A program made the position numbers and the translations under genes. The notes under the pieces are model-generated. The model did not search any database, had not been told where the DNA came from, and saw nothing but the letters and a program-made list of their open reading frames with translations. 64,000 nucleotides of DNA, from contig NZ_BIMK01000031.1 in assembly GCF_004001045.1 (NCBI RefSeq), positions 50,693 through 114,692 of the forward strand, written 5' to 3'. Positions within the stretch are counted from its first letter, which is position 1, and every line of letters begins with the position of its first letter. Of the stretch, positions 7,529-16,177 are shown piece after piece. Source of the stretch: Paenibacillus chibensis (GTDB lineage: Bacteria > Bacillota > Bacilli > Paenibacillales > Paenibacillaceae).

Positions 7529-8572
7529 TCATACCTTATCAAACAGGTCAAATACGTCCCATAGCCTCTCGCGCTCCACCTTCTCCTTCGGCACGAACCG
7601 CACCGCTGCCGAGTTCACCTGGTAATGCAAAACTCCCGGTTTCGGGCCGTCATGGAATACATGCCCCAAATATGCGCCGGACAATCGGCCGTATAGGGCC
7701 GTGCGCGCTTTTCCACTGCGAAGATCCGCTCTTCTCTCGATAAATCCTTCATGGATCGGCTGTGTAAAAGCGAGCATTCCCGTACCGGCGTCGAACCGGT
7801 CCCGAGAGCTGAACAGCGGATCTCCGCTCAGGATATCCACATAGATGCCCTCGCTCGCATGATTCCAGTATTCGTTGTCGTATGGGGGTTCGTCTACTGG
7901 TAAGGTGATTCCTGGTGCTACCCTCTCGAGCTGATTCCAGTATTCGTTGTCGTATGGGGGTTCGTCTACTCCGTTCTGCGTCACTTCATACTGCAGACGG
8001 GTCAGGCGGCGCCACAGCGCTTCCTTATCCTGTTCCGAGTGCCAATATCGCTCTGCAAAACGGGGACGTCCCGAGCCTTCATAATACTGGTTGTAGCGGT
8101 AACGATGGGACTTATAATAATGCTGGTGGACGGCTTCCGCCGGATAAAACGGCCCCGCGTCCCGGATTTCGGTCACGATTTTGCGTTTGAACCGGCCGCT
8201 GGCCTGCAGCGCGCGCTTCGAGGCTTCCGCCTGCTCCCGCTGCCCGGCGCTGTGCACGAAAATTGCCGTCCCGTAAGATGTCCCGCGGTCCATGAACTGC
8301 CCGCCTGCATCGGTCGGGTCGATCAGCTGCCAATACAGCTCCAGCAGCCGCGCATACGGAAACACCTCGGGCTCAAAGCTGATCTGCACCGCTTCGAGAT
8401 GCCCCGTCGTTTCCGTTCCTACCTCTTCGTAGGTCGGGTTCTCCGTGCGGCCGCCCGTATAGCCGGACACGATCGACCGGATGCCGGGAAGCTCATCAAA
8501 CGGCTTCACCATACACCAAAAACATCCGCCGGCGAACGTCGCCAGCTCGGTATGCCTGCATTCCTTGTCCAT
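7529..8572 (-). CDS. msrAB: MsrA-MsrB fusion, MsrB domain apparently inactive
   Basis: 347 aa. The N-terminal MsrA domain reduces methionine-S-sulfoxide and has the catalytic cysteine (GGCFWC, C17), GYTGG, and HQHYYKSHRYRYNQYY. The C-terminal part aligns with MsrB (LQYEVTQNG, EPPYDNEYW, EGIYVDILSG, YLGHVFHDGP, NSAAVRF), but the expected RYCINSA catalytic motif reads HYQVNSA (Cys to Gln at about residue 318) and CGWPSF reads TGMLAF. The B domain should therefore lack methionine-R-sulfoxide reductase activity. It also carries a 24-residue in-frame insertion in which VDEPPYDNEYWN occurs twice. A ribosome site (AAAGGAGG) precedes the ATG. The gene stands alone next to the CRISPR leader. Confidence 0.9.
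   Translation of the reverse strand: MDKECRHTELATFAGGCFWCMVKPFDELPGIRSIVSGYTGGRTENPTYEEVGTETTGHLEAVQISFEPEVFPYARLLELYWQLIDPTDAGGQFMDRGTSYGTAIFVHSAGQREQAEASKRALQASGRFKRKIVTEIRDAGPFYPAEAVHQHYYKSHRYRYNQYYEGSGRPRFAERYWHSEQDKEALWRRLTRLQYEVTQNGVDEPPYDNEYWNQLERVAPGITLPVDEPPYDNEYWNHASEGIYVDILSGDPLFSSRDRFDAGTGMLAFTQPIHEGFIERRADLRSGKARTALYGRLSGAYLGHVFHDGPKPGVLHYQVNSAAVRFVPKEKVERERLWDVFDLFDKV
7860..7970. repeat. 39-bp exact direct repeat, 72-bp period, inside msrAB
   Basis: Bases 7860-7898 and 7932-7970 are identical over 39 bp and are separated by 33 unique bases, so 72 bp (24 codons) have been added in frame. Within the family only one copy of the encoded VDEPPYDNEYWN is expected. Perfect nucleotide identity suggests a recent event or a slippage-prone site. 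Confidence 0.95.
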
Positions 8573-8630
8573 CCGCGGTCCTCCTTTCCCTTCATATTCA
8601 ACTTACCACGTTTCCTCGACCAAGGAACCA

Positions 8631-8665
8631 AAAAACGTACGACCGCGGGAATGTGGTCGTACGTT
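8631..8665 (-). terminator. Intrinsic terminator of the GNAT gene
   Basis: Perfect 11-bp arms (8634-8644 and 8655-8665, AACGTACGACC) with a 10-base loop, followed on the minus strand by a run of T (the A-run at 8631-8635). It lies 15 bases after the stop of the acetyltransferase gene. Confidence 0.85.
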
Positions 8666-8679
8666 CTCATTTATTGGGG

Positions 8680-9666
8680 TTACCGTAGACGGCTAACCAT
8701 TTTGTAATTTCCCGGAGCGGCTTGGAAGCCGAGCTGATCGCGGTTAATCCGGAGCATGGGGGCGTTCATGGAATCATTATGGGTCCGCAGCGAAGTCGCG
8801 CCGTATGCGAGCGCCGTCCTGACGGCTTGGAGCTTCAGCGCCAGACCGAGTCGTTGTCCGCGGCACTCCGGCAGCACGCCGGTATATTGATGGTACATAT
8901 CTTCGCCGGAAAGCTCATTTTGCTGCAGAGTCGCCACGCCGACATAGCGCTCGCCTGCCTTGGCGATATGAACGAACTCCGCACGCACACCCGGGATCTC
9001 AAGGTTCCATTTCCGCCATTCCTCGAACCAGGGGAAGTCTTCGTTGTATCCGGGAATATCCTGATGCGTGATCCGGTACAGCTCGTGAAGCTTCCGTTCG
9101 TTTTCTTCCCCGGGTTCATCCGCTAAGGTAACAAACCGGATCCCGGACCGCTCTGCCGTTTCGATGCACTGGAACAAGGCGTCGTTGCGGTATGACGCCA
9201 GATCAAGCACCGATTCGAAGGTATGCCGCTCCCGGGCATATCCTCGCCGCTCTGCAAACTCCAGGGAAGCTTGATCATCCTCCTTAATGAAGCACACGAG
9301 GCGGGAGGCTTTGACTTCATGAGCCCAGCCCCTCATCTCACGGGCCAAAGCCCTGCCGGCTCCGCATCCGCGATCGTCCGGATGAACGACCAAGGTGACG
9401 TTCAAGCTGCCGGGTTCATTCCAGGGCGCGCGCCAGGCGATCGCATAACCGGCGACCTCGTCCCGCTCGTTCACAGCCACCCACTTCGGCCGGTCCCAGC
9501 CCATTAATTGGCCGTCTTCGCCATAATGCAGCTGCCCCGGCGGGATGCTCTCTTCTTCGGCCCGCAATTGCTCGCCCGTCGTCGGCAGCGACCAGATCAA
9601 GCTCAGCAGCGATGCGACGGCCGGATAATCTTCCTTGCGCAATGGACGTATCGTATATTGAGACAA
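8680..9666 (-). CDS. Tandem GNAT-domain N-acetyltransferase
   Basis: 328 aa from a TTG start at 9666, chosen because GGGAGGAG lies at proper distance; the frame is open 39 codons further but without a ribosome site. Two GNAT folds: the first (residues ~1-155) has the acetyl-CoA loop VHPDDRGCGAGRAL, the second (~165-328) has the weaker TGVLPECRGQRLGLALK. The SQYTIRPLRKEDYPAV start is typical. Two-domain GNATs like this acetylate small molecules such as aminoglycosides, amino acids or mycothiol-like thiols; nothing here fixes the substrate. Monocistronic, with its own terminator. Confidence 0.85.
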   Translation of the reverse strand: MSQYTIRPLRKEDYPAVASLLSLIWSLPTTGEQLRAEEESIPPGQLHYGEDGQLMGWDRPKWVAVNERDEVAGYAIAWRAPWNEPGSLNVTLVVHPDDRGCGAGRALAREMRGWAHEVKASRLVCFIKEDDQASLEFAERRGYARERHTFESVLDLASYRNDALFQCIETAERSGIRFVTLADEPGEENERKLHELYRITHQDIPGYNEDFPWFEEWRKWNLEIPGVRAEFVHIAKAGERYVGVATLQQNELSGEDMYHQYTGVLPECRGQRLGLALKLQAVRTALAYGATSLRTHNDSMNAPMLRINRDQLGFQAAPGNYKMVSRLR

Positions 9667-9969
9667 AATTCGGTTTCTCCTCCCATACTTCTCATATCTT
9701 CTAAAAATCATTATCCCATATTTCCCGCTCCCTTTGATGGTAAAATTTAGGTATAGTTTTTTGTTACGCGCAGAATGCTGCAAAATAGAGGGGAGCAGCG
9801 CGATGATTCGAGAGATTCGGAACCCGGCGACGCCTATCTGGACATGATAAAATTCGGAGGCTTCCCCGGCATCGTCGTCGGTTCTTTTATAGCGGCGTGC
9901 GGAATCTTGGTAACCTGGTCAAGCTTGTTAAACCGAAAAGGGCTGCCCCAGGGCAGCCCTTCCTAACCT
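9667..9969. other. Intergenic region, possibly with a decayed small ORF
   Basis: About 300 bases. On the plus strand an ATG at 9803 with a good GAGGGGAG site gives only 14 codons before stopping at an overlapping ATGATAA; a second frame from 9844 encodes a short hydrophobic peptide (MIKFGGFPGIVVGSFIAACG) ending in the terminator stem. This may be the relic of a gene, but I recognise no family. The rest holds the 5' region of the GNAT gene and the terminator of the rpiR-like gene. Confidence 0.4.
9938..9961 (-). terminator. Terminator hairpin after the rpiR-like gene
   Basis: Perfect 10-bp arms (9938-9947 and 9952-9961, AAGGGCTGCC) with a 4-base loop, a few bases after the stop of the RpiR-type gene. 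The following T-run is short (TTTT interrupted). Confidence 0.7.
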
Positions 9970-10803
9970 TCATATACGCTTCGGCAGCAGCTTATGGTAT
10001 CTTTTCCGCAGCTGATGCAGCGCTTCGCTTCCCGCCACCGCCTGCTCCTCCATCTGCTTGCCCACCGCTACGATCAGCGTCTCAAGCAGCGCGACGGGTG
10101 CCACCATGGAATGGAATTCCCACAGCTGTCCGCGCGCGGTATAGAGCGTCACCGTCGCCTTATCCAGCATCGGGCTGACCAACAGGTCCGTGACCAGCAG
10201 CGTGCGGTATCCCCGCTCCTTCGCGTCATCCAGCAGCACCGCCAGCTCCGGCGACTCGGATACAAAACCGAAGATCAGGACCACATCCTGCGGCTGCACA
10301 TGCACCAGACGGTTGAACAGCTCATGTCCGCCCCGGTCAAGACGCGTCACCCGCATGCCAAACCGGGACAGTCTGAAATCGGCGAGCGCGACCAGGCTTT
10401 CTGCCGATCCCGGCCCGTACACATAGACCGTGCCTGCCTCCCGCAGCAGCCTCGCCGCTTGGTCAAAAGCCTCCTGGGCGAGCCGGTCTGCCGTCTGCTG
10501 CAAATAATCGGCTCCGACCCAAAGGCTCGCGGCGGCGTCTTCCTCATTCATTTTGGAAAAAGCCGACTGCAGCTTTTGCGACGGGGAGAGCAGCATCTCA
10601 TCCTTCACCTTCTGCTTGAATTCCTTCAGATTTTTGCAATTCACCTCGGCCCAAAACCGCGATACCGTTGAGATGCTGACGTCACATGCGGAGGCGATGT
10701 CCTCCTCCACCATAAACGGGATATCCTCCATGTGTTTGGAGATGTAATCGGCGATCCGCTGATGTCCGCGGGTTAATTTCCGGTTCTCAAATGTCAGTTC
10801 CAT
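9970..10803 (-). CDS. RpiR-family transcriptional regulator (HTH + SIS)
   Basis: 277 aa from the ATG at 10803, behind GGAGGAGGCGCC. Residues ~1-75 form an RpiR-type helix-turn-helix (MVEEDIASACDVSISTVSRFWAEV), and residues ~120-250 a SIS domain (VYVYGPGSAESLVALADFRL, DVVLIFGFVSESPEL), the fold that senses phosphorylated sugars. It is the last gene, 61 bases after the PHP gene, in the direction SBP, permease, ATPase, PHP, regulator. By family and context it probably controls this importer operon in response to a sugar phosphate or related phospho-compound. The ligand is inferred only. Confidence 0.88.
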   Translation of the reverse strand: MELTFENRKLTRGHQRIADYISKHMEDIPFMVEEDIASACDVSISTVSRFWAEVNCKNLKEFKQKVKDEMLLSPSQKLQSAFSKMNEEDAAASLWVGADYLQQTADRLAQEAFDQAARLLREAGTVYVYGPGSAESLVALADFRLSRFGMRVTRLDRGGHELFNRLVHVQPQDVVLIFGFVSESPELAVLLDDAKERGYRTLLVTDLLVSPMLDKATVTLYTARGQLWEFHSMVAPVALLETLIVAVGKQMEEQAVAGSEALHQLRKRYHKLLPKRI

Positions 10804-10864
10804 GGCGCCTCCTCCTCTTCTGCGCAGCGATGCCTGAATTGAAATTGCGAAGGCATTGAGATGC

Positions 10865-11629
10865 TTATACCGCATCCACCTCAACCTTTTTCTTGAGCAG
10901 CTTCTTCACCGCGCCAGCCGCGCGTACCTGCAGATGCAGGCTCGGGGAGATGAATCTTCGGCATGCGCCGGACTGAATGGCGGCTTTCAGCTCGGCCACC
11001 GTCCCATAATCTCCGGGCAGCTCGTTGTACACGCATCCCACCTGGAACATCTGATGGGCATCGCTGCCGGCCACGACCGGAACGCCCAGCTTCGCGCCCA
11101 GCGGCAGCACCAGAGCGATATTTTCCTGAATGCCGATTTCGTGAAGGTCTTTTCCGTTCAGGTCGAAAGCGTCGAAACGGCTCAGCAGCTCCGGATCCAC
11201 ATGGTACAGATGGTTGGACTCACGGAACGGGTGCCCGCCGATCACCATCATGCCCCGCGGCTCGCACAGCTCGAACAGCTCCTTAAGGCCGATAAAGGTA
11301 TCCGCTGTCGTGTGATTCTCGAGCAGGGCACGGATCTCGAGCAGACGGTCTTTAGGTCCGCTGACGAGAATATGCCCGCCTTCCGCCACGTCCACTTCCA
11401 TGCCCGTAAATATTTTAAATCCGCCGCGATCGTAATAATGATTGTTGCAGGGCAGCATCTGATCCAGCGTGCCGTACACTTCGTCGAAACGGCGCGTATT
11501 GAAATGCTCGGTCAGCGTAATGGCCTGCAGCCCTTGGTCTCTGGCCTCATCCAGCATTTCGTTGAAATGCTCCATCGAGAAATCGGTTTTTTTGGACAGT
11601 TTAACATGAAAGTGAAAGTCAATTTTCAT
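10865..11629 (-). CDS. PHP-domain metal-dependent phosphoesterase
   Basis: 254 aa. PHP proteins bind two or three metals and usually hydrolyse phosphoesters. The metal-ligand motifs are visible in order: HxH (DFHFHVK), TEHFN, EVDVAEGGHILVSGP, GGHPFR and GSDAH. The start overlaps the ABC ATPase stop by ATGA (11626-11629), so synthesis is coupled to the transporter. A transporter-linked phosphoesterase suggests removal of phosphate from the imported compound, or from a nucleotide signal. No polymerase or histidinol-phosphatase context is present, so I do not call it HisK. Confidence 0.85.
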   Translation of the reverse strand: MKIDFHFHVKLSKKTDFSMEHFNEMLDEARDQGLQAITLTEHFNTRRFDEVYGTLDQMLPCNNHYYDRGGFKIFTGMEVDVAEGGHILVSGPKDRLLEIRALLENHTTADTFIGLKELFELCEPRGMMVIGGHPFRESNHLYHVDPELLSRFDAFDLNGKDLHEIGIQENIALVLPLGAKLGVPVVAGSDAHQMFQVGCVYNELPGDYGTVAELKAAIQSGACRRFISPSLHLQVRAAGAVKKLLKKKVEVDAV

Positions 11630-12768
11630 CGGTGTAGTTCCTCCATTGCAGGTTTGATATGAAATGTAACGGGCTCCAAACGGCAGCCTGTCTGCTTGTC
11701 ATACATATTGATGCGGTCCTCGCGGATTTCCGCATATAGAAGCTGCCCCGGCTCAAACTCCGGATCACCCAGAATACGGGCGGTCAGCTGAACGTCTCCA
11801 TAATCGATCCGGATCAGCGACTCGGCGCCCGATGGATGCACGTCCTTCACTTTTACCGGGATCAGGCCCTCCTTGCGTTTCTCATGCAGCACGATGTCCT
11901 CCGGCTTCAGCGTCATCACCACGCCGCGATCCGGGTCGCCATCTCCTTCCGCCACCCGGAAATCTCCCAGCGGAGTGCGTATATAACATTCATTCCCGCT
12001 GCTGCGGCAAATTCCTTCCACCCGGTTCAATTTGTGGTCTCCGCTGCCCATGAATTCCGCCACCTGCAGCGTCTTCGGATGACGGTACAGCTCTCGCGGC
12101 GTATCCACCTGAACCAGCTCGCCGCCGAAAAAGACGGCAACCTTCGTCGACATCGTCATGGCTTCCTGCTGGTCATGCGTAACGTAGACGATCGTCGTGC
12201 CCAGCTCGCCGTGCAGCCGTTTGAGCTCGGCGCGCATCTCGGTCCGCAGTTTGGCGTCGAGATTGGACAGCGGCTCATCCAGCAGCAGAATCTCCGGCGA
12301 CGTTACAATGGCGCGGGCGATTGCCACCCGCTGCTGCTGGCCTCCGGACAGCTCGCCGGGATAACGGTCCGCCAGCTCGGGAATCCGCATCTTGTCCAGG
12401 GAAGCCATGACGCGCTGCCGGATCTCCGGCTTCCCAAGCTTGCGGATCTGCAGGCCGAAGGCGACATTGTCAAAGACCGTCATATGCGGCCACAGCGCAT
12501 AGCTCTGAAACACCAGGCTTACGCCCCGCTTCGCCGGGTCCATATGAAAGGACATGCTGCCGTTTGCAACCTCTTTGCCGGCAATGACGATCGTTCCCTC
12601 ATTCAGCTTCTGCAGTCCGGCAATCGTGCGGAGCAGCGTTGTTTTGCCGCAGCCGGAAGGGCCAAGCAGCGTGACGAAGTCGCCCTCCTCGATCGTCAGA
12701 TCGACGCCTTTTAAAATATGCTTGTTCTGGACGTTCACATGAATCTGCTTCAGTTGAATCGCACTCAC
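11626..12768 (-). CDS. ABC importer ATPase, FbpC/AfuC/PotA type
   Basis: 380 aa from a GTG start. It has Walker A (GPSGCGKTT), Q-loop (VFQSYALWPHMTVF), signature (LSGGQQQRVA), Walker B (ILLLDEPLSNLD), H-loop (VTHDQQEA) and a C-terminal TOBE region from about residue 240, so it belongs with importers for iron, polyamines, phosphonates or sugar phosphates. The GTG lies one base after the permease stop. With the fused permease and the binding protein it forms a complete FbpABC/AfuABC-like importer. Confidence 0.9.
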   Translation of the reverse strand: MSAIQLKQIHVNVQNKHILKGVDLTIEEGDFVTLLGPSGCGKTTLLRTIAGLQKLNEGTIVIAGKEVANGSMSFHMDPAKRGVSLVFQSYALWPHMTVFDNVAFGLQIRKLGKPEIRQRVMASLDKMRIPELADRYPGELSGGQQQRVAIARAIVTSPEILLLDEPLSNLDAKLRTEMRAELKRLHGELGTTIVYVTHDQQEAMTMSTKVAVFFGGELVQVDTPRELYRHPKTLQVAEFMGSGDHKLNRVEGICRSSGNECYIRTPLGDFRVAEGDGDPDRGVVMTLKPEDIVLHEKRKEGLIPVKVKDVHPSGAESLIRIDYGDVQLTARILGDPEFEPGQLLYAEIREDRINMYDKQTGCRLEPVTFHIKPAMEELHR

Positions 12769-12769
12769 A

Positions 12770-14596
12770 TTACTGACCCCCTATTCCTTTCGTCAAATCG
12801 GCCTTCCCGAACTTCACGGCCAGCAGGTACACCGTGACCACGATCGCGATAATGATCATCAGCACCACGTTGGTCAGCTGCTCATACCCCTTTTCCACAT
12901 AATAAAAGGTGAGCGTGGTCAGCGTCTCCGTCCGCGGCGTGACGAGCATGATGATCAGCTCCATCTCTTTCATCGCCCCGATGAAGACGAGGATGAACGC
13001 GGACAGCAGGCTTTTGCGGCTCAGCGGCAGCAGCAGGCGCCGGAACCGTGTAAACCAGGACGCTCCGCCGAGAACGGCGGCTTCCTCCAGCTCGTTTCCG
13101 ATCTGCATCAGCGAGGCGCCGCCCGCTTTGACTGTAAATGGAAGCTCCTTGACCACCGTGATCAGAATAATGATCGTAATCGTACCGTACAGGGCGGGGA
13201 TGAACAGCACGGGCTTCGCGAACATCGTGATATAAATCGCTGCCAGGGAAATGCCGGGAATGAAGTACGGGAAAAACGACAGCTGATCCACGAGCCGGCC
13301 CATCGCGCTATTTTTGCCCCGGGCGACGACATAACCGAAGAGAAGTCCCATCACGGCGGCGATCACCGAGGCGATGCCTGCGATCACCAGCGAATTTTTC
13401 AAGGCAAGCAGGAAAATCGGATTTTGGAGCACGCCCTTTTCTCCGGTGTTAATGCTCGGATCCGAGCCTCCCAGCCAGTAATGCAGGGTAAGATTGGCCG
13501 CACTAAAGGAACCATCCTTGAGCAAAAACGTTTGCAGCAGCAGTACCAGCAGCGGTACGACCGCAACGATGACCATGCTTATCACCGTCGCTGCCGCCGC
13601 GGGAAGCTTCCACCTTCCAAGGGAGGTATGCGTTACCGCACTGCCTTTGCCCGACACCGTCACATAACTCCGTCTGCGCCCGATCAGGCGCTGGTTCAAA
13701 TATATGGCTCCAATGGAGATGAGCATCAGCGTCAGAGAAAGCACGCTTGCTTCCGTCGTCAGCCGCGAGCGCATGCTGGAATACAGCATCGTCGAGATCA
13801 TGTAAAAGTTGACCGGAGTCCCCAGCAGCGCGGGCACGCCGTAGGAGCTGACCGCCTTGGTGAATATCAGGATAAAGCCCGATAGCACGGACGGCAGTAC
13901 CAGCGGGAACACGATCCGGCGCAGCACCTGCAGACGGCCCGCCCCGACCATCTCGGCCGCTTCCTCCAGTTGGCTGTTCATGGAGCTTAAGGCCGCGCCA
14001 ACCAGCAGGAAAAAATAGACGCTGTCATGGATGGACAGGGTCATAACAATCGGTACATAACCATAAGAAATCCAATCGGGAGGCGCCACATGCAGCAGCG
14101 ACTGCAGAATGCCGGGCGTCCCGCCGATTTTGCTGTTCTTGAAAAAGGTCAGCCAGGCCTGGGACAGCATCCAGGACGGCAGCAAATACGGAATGATCGC
14201 CAGAAACGTGATCGTTTTCTTGAACGGAATGTCTGTGCGCGTGACGAGCCAAGCCAAGCCGCAGCCGAGAACCATGGATACCACGGATACCGACAGCCCC
14301 ACCGACAAAGCGTTCACCACCGGCTTATAAAAGAGGGACCAGCTGATATCGCTCGCCAGCACGCGCTGCCAATGGTAGAAGGTCAAATGACCGGGATCGG
14401 CAGCCGCCGTGAGCCGTGCATCCTGCGTTCTCCAAACCAACGTCGTATAGATCATGTGAAGTACTGGCCAGACGATCGTGTACGCCAGAAACAGAAGGGC
14501 CGCCGCCCCGATCAGGTTCAGCGGATTCCGCAGCGCATTCCGGCACCGGTTGAGCCACCTCGTCTGCCATGCGTGCAGTGCAGGTCTATGAAGCAC
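12770..14596 (-). CDS. Fused ABC permease, FbpB/AfuB type
   Basis: 608 aa from a GTG start with AGGAGGAG six bases upstream. Two binding-protein-dependent permease domains are fused head to tail, each with about six membrane segments and an EAA loop (EEAAEMVGAGRLQVLRRIVFP near residue 215; EEAAVLGGASWFTRFRRLLLP near 525). Duplicated permeases of this size are typical of iron(III), 2-aminoethylphosphonate and hexose-phosphate importers. It is co-transcribed with the binding protein upstream and the ATPase downstream. The substrate cannot be told from the permease alone. Confidence 0.9.
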   Translation of the reverse strand: MLHRPALHAWQTRWLNRCRNALRNPLNLIGAAALLFLAYTIVWPVLHMIYTTLVWRTQDARLTAAADPGHLTFYHWQRVLASDISWSLFYKPVVNALSVGLSVSVVSMVLGCGLAWLVTRTDIPFKKTITFLAIIPYLLPSWMLSQAWLTFFKNSKIGGTPGILQSLLHVAPPDWISYGYVPIVMTLSIHDSVYFFLLVGAALSSMNSQLEEAAEMVGAGRLQVLRRIVFPLVLPSVLSGFILIFTKAVSSYGVPALLGTPVNFYMISTMLYSSMRSRLTTEASVLSLTLMLISIGAIYLNQRLIGRRRSYVTVSGKGSAVTHTSLGRWKLPAAAATVISMVIVAVVPLLVLLLQTFLLKDGSFSAANLTLHYWLGGSDPSINTGEKGVLQNPIFLLALKNSLVIAGIASVIAAVMGLLFGYVVARGKNSAMGRLVDQLSFFPYFIPGISLAAIYITMFAKPVLFIPALYGTITIIILITVVKELPFTVKAGGASLMQIGNELEEAAVLGGASWFTRFRRLLLPLSRKSLLSAFILVFIGAMKEMELIIMLVTPRTETLTTLTFYYVEKGYEQLTNVVLMIIIAIVVTVYLLAVKFGKADLTKGIGGQ

Positions 14597-14625
14597 GGTT
14601 ATCTCCTCCTGTCTTTTGATGGAAC

Positions 14626-14643
14626 GGCTGCCTCGCGGCAGCC
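14626..14643 (-). terminator. Attenuating hairpin between binding-protein and permease genes
   Basis: Perfect 7-bp arms (14626-14632 and 14637-14643, GGCTGCC/GGCAGCC) with a 4-base loop, without a good T-run. In this position such hairpins usually stabilise or partly terminate transcripts, so that more binding protein than permease is made. Confidence 0.5.
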
Positions 14644-14666
14644 TTTGTCACAGTCATGAGGAACCG

Positions 14667-15902
14667 TTATTTTTGCTTAATCCAGAAATCCCGTACCTTG
14701 GGCGAGGCAAAATACAAAGCTTCTCCGTCATAATTCCACAGGTTCAGCTGTTCGAAGGAAATCTCGTTTTTGGTCTTCACGTCGGAACGGGGAACCCAGG
14801 AGCCCACCTCGTTAAAAGGGTTCATGCCTTCGCCCTGCCCATCCTTCTCGCCCATCATCCAGCGGATGAACAGCTTGCCTGCCGCCTCATGCGGCGCTTT
14901 GTTGGCGAGGAACAGGTAACCCGAGTCGGGAACCGATGTTTTCGGCTTGATGTCGTAAATCGGCAGAATGCTCCAGCCTTTCTCCTCCACCTTGGACACA
15001 TCGCCGGACACCGCCAATCCGATTGCGTCGCTGTCTGCTTTGCCGATGGCATCTAGTACGTCGTCGCTTCCTTTTAATACAATCAGCCCGTTAGCGAACA
15101 GCTGCCGGATAAATTCATAGCCTGCATTTTCGGTGCCGTGCAGCTCGATATCCTTACCGAACTTTTCCTTATAAGCAGCCGCCATATCCTCGCTGTTTAC
15201 GACCATGGTCGTAAACAGGTCCATGAAGGCCGGGGAGCTGAGCGGATCGGCGGTATACACCTTGCCTTTATACTCCGGTGTTGTCAGGTCCCACCAGTTC
15301 GTAATGGGAGCGGTCTTGTAATGCTCGGTGTTATAGAAGACGGTGCGGAATTCCAGGTAGTTGGCATACCCTTCCGCTTGCGTGCGATAGGGCTCGTCGA
15401 CCATGGGAGCCAAATCCTCCGGCAAATATTTGATGTAGCGGCCGGGCTTCACCATTTCTTCCTCCACGGCTCCGCTGACTTCCTTCGTAATGATCACGTC
15501 GGGATTGAATTGCCCCGCGTCCTGCTCCTTGGTCACCTTATCCATCATTTCGTCGGATTTTACTTTGCTGACCTCGACTTTGATCTCCGGGTACTGCTTC
15601 ATGAACGTCTCTGCCGCGTCGTTCGCACGGCCCGAGGTCGAATACACAATGAGCTTGCCTTCTTGCTTGGCCTTAGCGTACAGCGCCTCGACCGTTTCGG
15701 CATTGGCATCCGCTCCGCCTTTCTGCCCGGCATCCTGAGCCTGCTCAGCCGGTTTGGAGCCATCCGCCTCCGCGCGATCTTCACCGGCATTGCCGCCGCA
15801 TGCGGTCAGGATCAGGGCCGTGCCCAATACCAGTGTCGCGGCCTTTCCAGGCTTGGAATGGCGAAGCATAGAACCTAACGGGTTTTTCCATTTCATGTTC
15901 AT
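14667..15902 (-). CDS. Substrate-binding lipoprotein, FbpA/AfuA/PhnS-like
   Basis: 411 aa from the ATG at 15902 (GGGAGG ten bases upstream). The signal peptide ends in a lipobox (LILTACGG), so it is anchored outside the membrane. A linker rich in Ala, Glu and Lys follows, then a periplasmic-binding fold that starts GKLIVYSTSGRANDAAETF and contains FNPDVIITKE and NWWDLTTPEYKGKV, features of the extracellular binding proteins of iron, phosphonate and sugar-phosphate importers. First gene of the five-gene unit ending with the RpiR regulator. I saw no strong promoter in the A+T-rich 120 bases upstream. Confidence 0.88.
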   Translation of the reverse strand: MNMKWKNPLGSMLRHSKPGKAATLVLGTALILTACGGNAGEDRAEADGSKPAEQAQDAGQKGGADANAETVEALYAKAKQEGKLIVYSTSGRANDAAETFMKQYPEIKVEVSKVKSDEMMDKVTKEQDAGQFNPDVIITKEVSGAVEEEMVKPGRYIKYLPEDLAPMVDEPYRTQAEGYANYLEFRTVFYNTEHYKTAPITNWWDLTTPEYKGKVYTADPLSSPAFMDLFTTMVVNSEDMAAAYKEKFGKDIELHGTENAGYEFIRQLFANGLIVLKGSDDVLDAIGKADSDAIGLAVSGDVSKVEEKGWSILPIYDIKPKTSVPDSGYLFLANKAPHEAAGKLFIRWMMGEKDGQGEGMNPFNEVGSWVPRSDVKTKNEISFEQLNLWNYDGEALYFASPKVRDFWIKQK

Positions 15903-16101
15903 TTGAATTTGGCCTCCCATATCGAATCAAGGTTTGTTAAGCATCCGGATTTGGCTTACCTCTTTACTATAGGGAGGGAATGTAAAGGGAAGATAAGGCG
16001 AGAAGATGATTTTGGTAAAAAATTATTATTTATTGTAATTTGAAATAAATTTATCATCCTTAAACTCCCACCGATCCCGCGGCAGGAAAGCAGCAGTATA
16101 T

Positions 16102-16134
16102 AAAAAACGAAGCAGCCCTTCGGCTGCTTCGTTT
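16102..16134 (-). terminator. Strong terminator after the FtsX-type permease
   Basis: Perfect 13-bp arms (16105-16117 and 16122-16134, AAACGAAGCAGCC) with a CTTC loop. On the minus strand it is followed by at least six T. It closes the ABC transporter operon. Confidence 0.9.
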
Positions 16135-16177
16135 GTATTCACTGTTCGCGGAGGCCCGTTAACAGTCTGAAACCCGG

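Noticed and set aside
8039..8707. 222-aa plus-strand frame opposite msrAB
   Set aside because: Antisense shadow of a G+C-rich gene; Arg/Pro-rich and unlike any family.
11836..12714. 292-aa plus-strand frame opposite the ABC ATPase
   Set aside because: Shadow frame; the minus strand has every ATPase motif intact.
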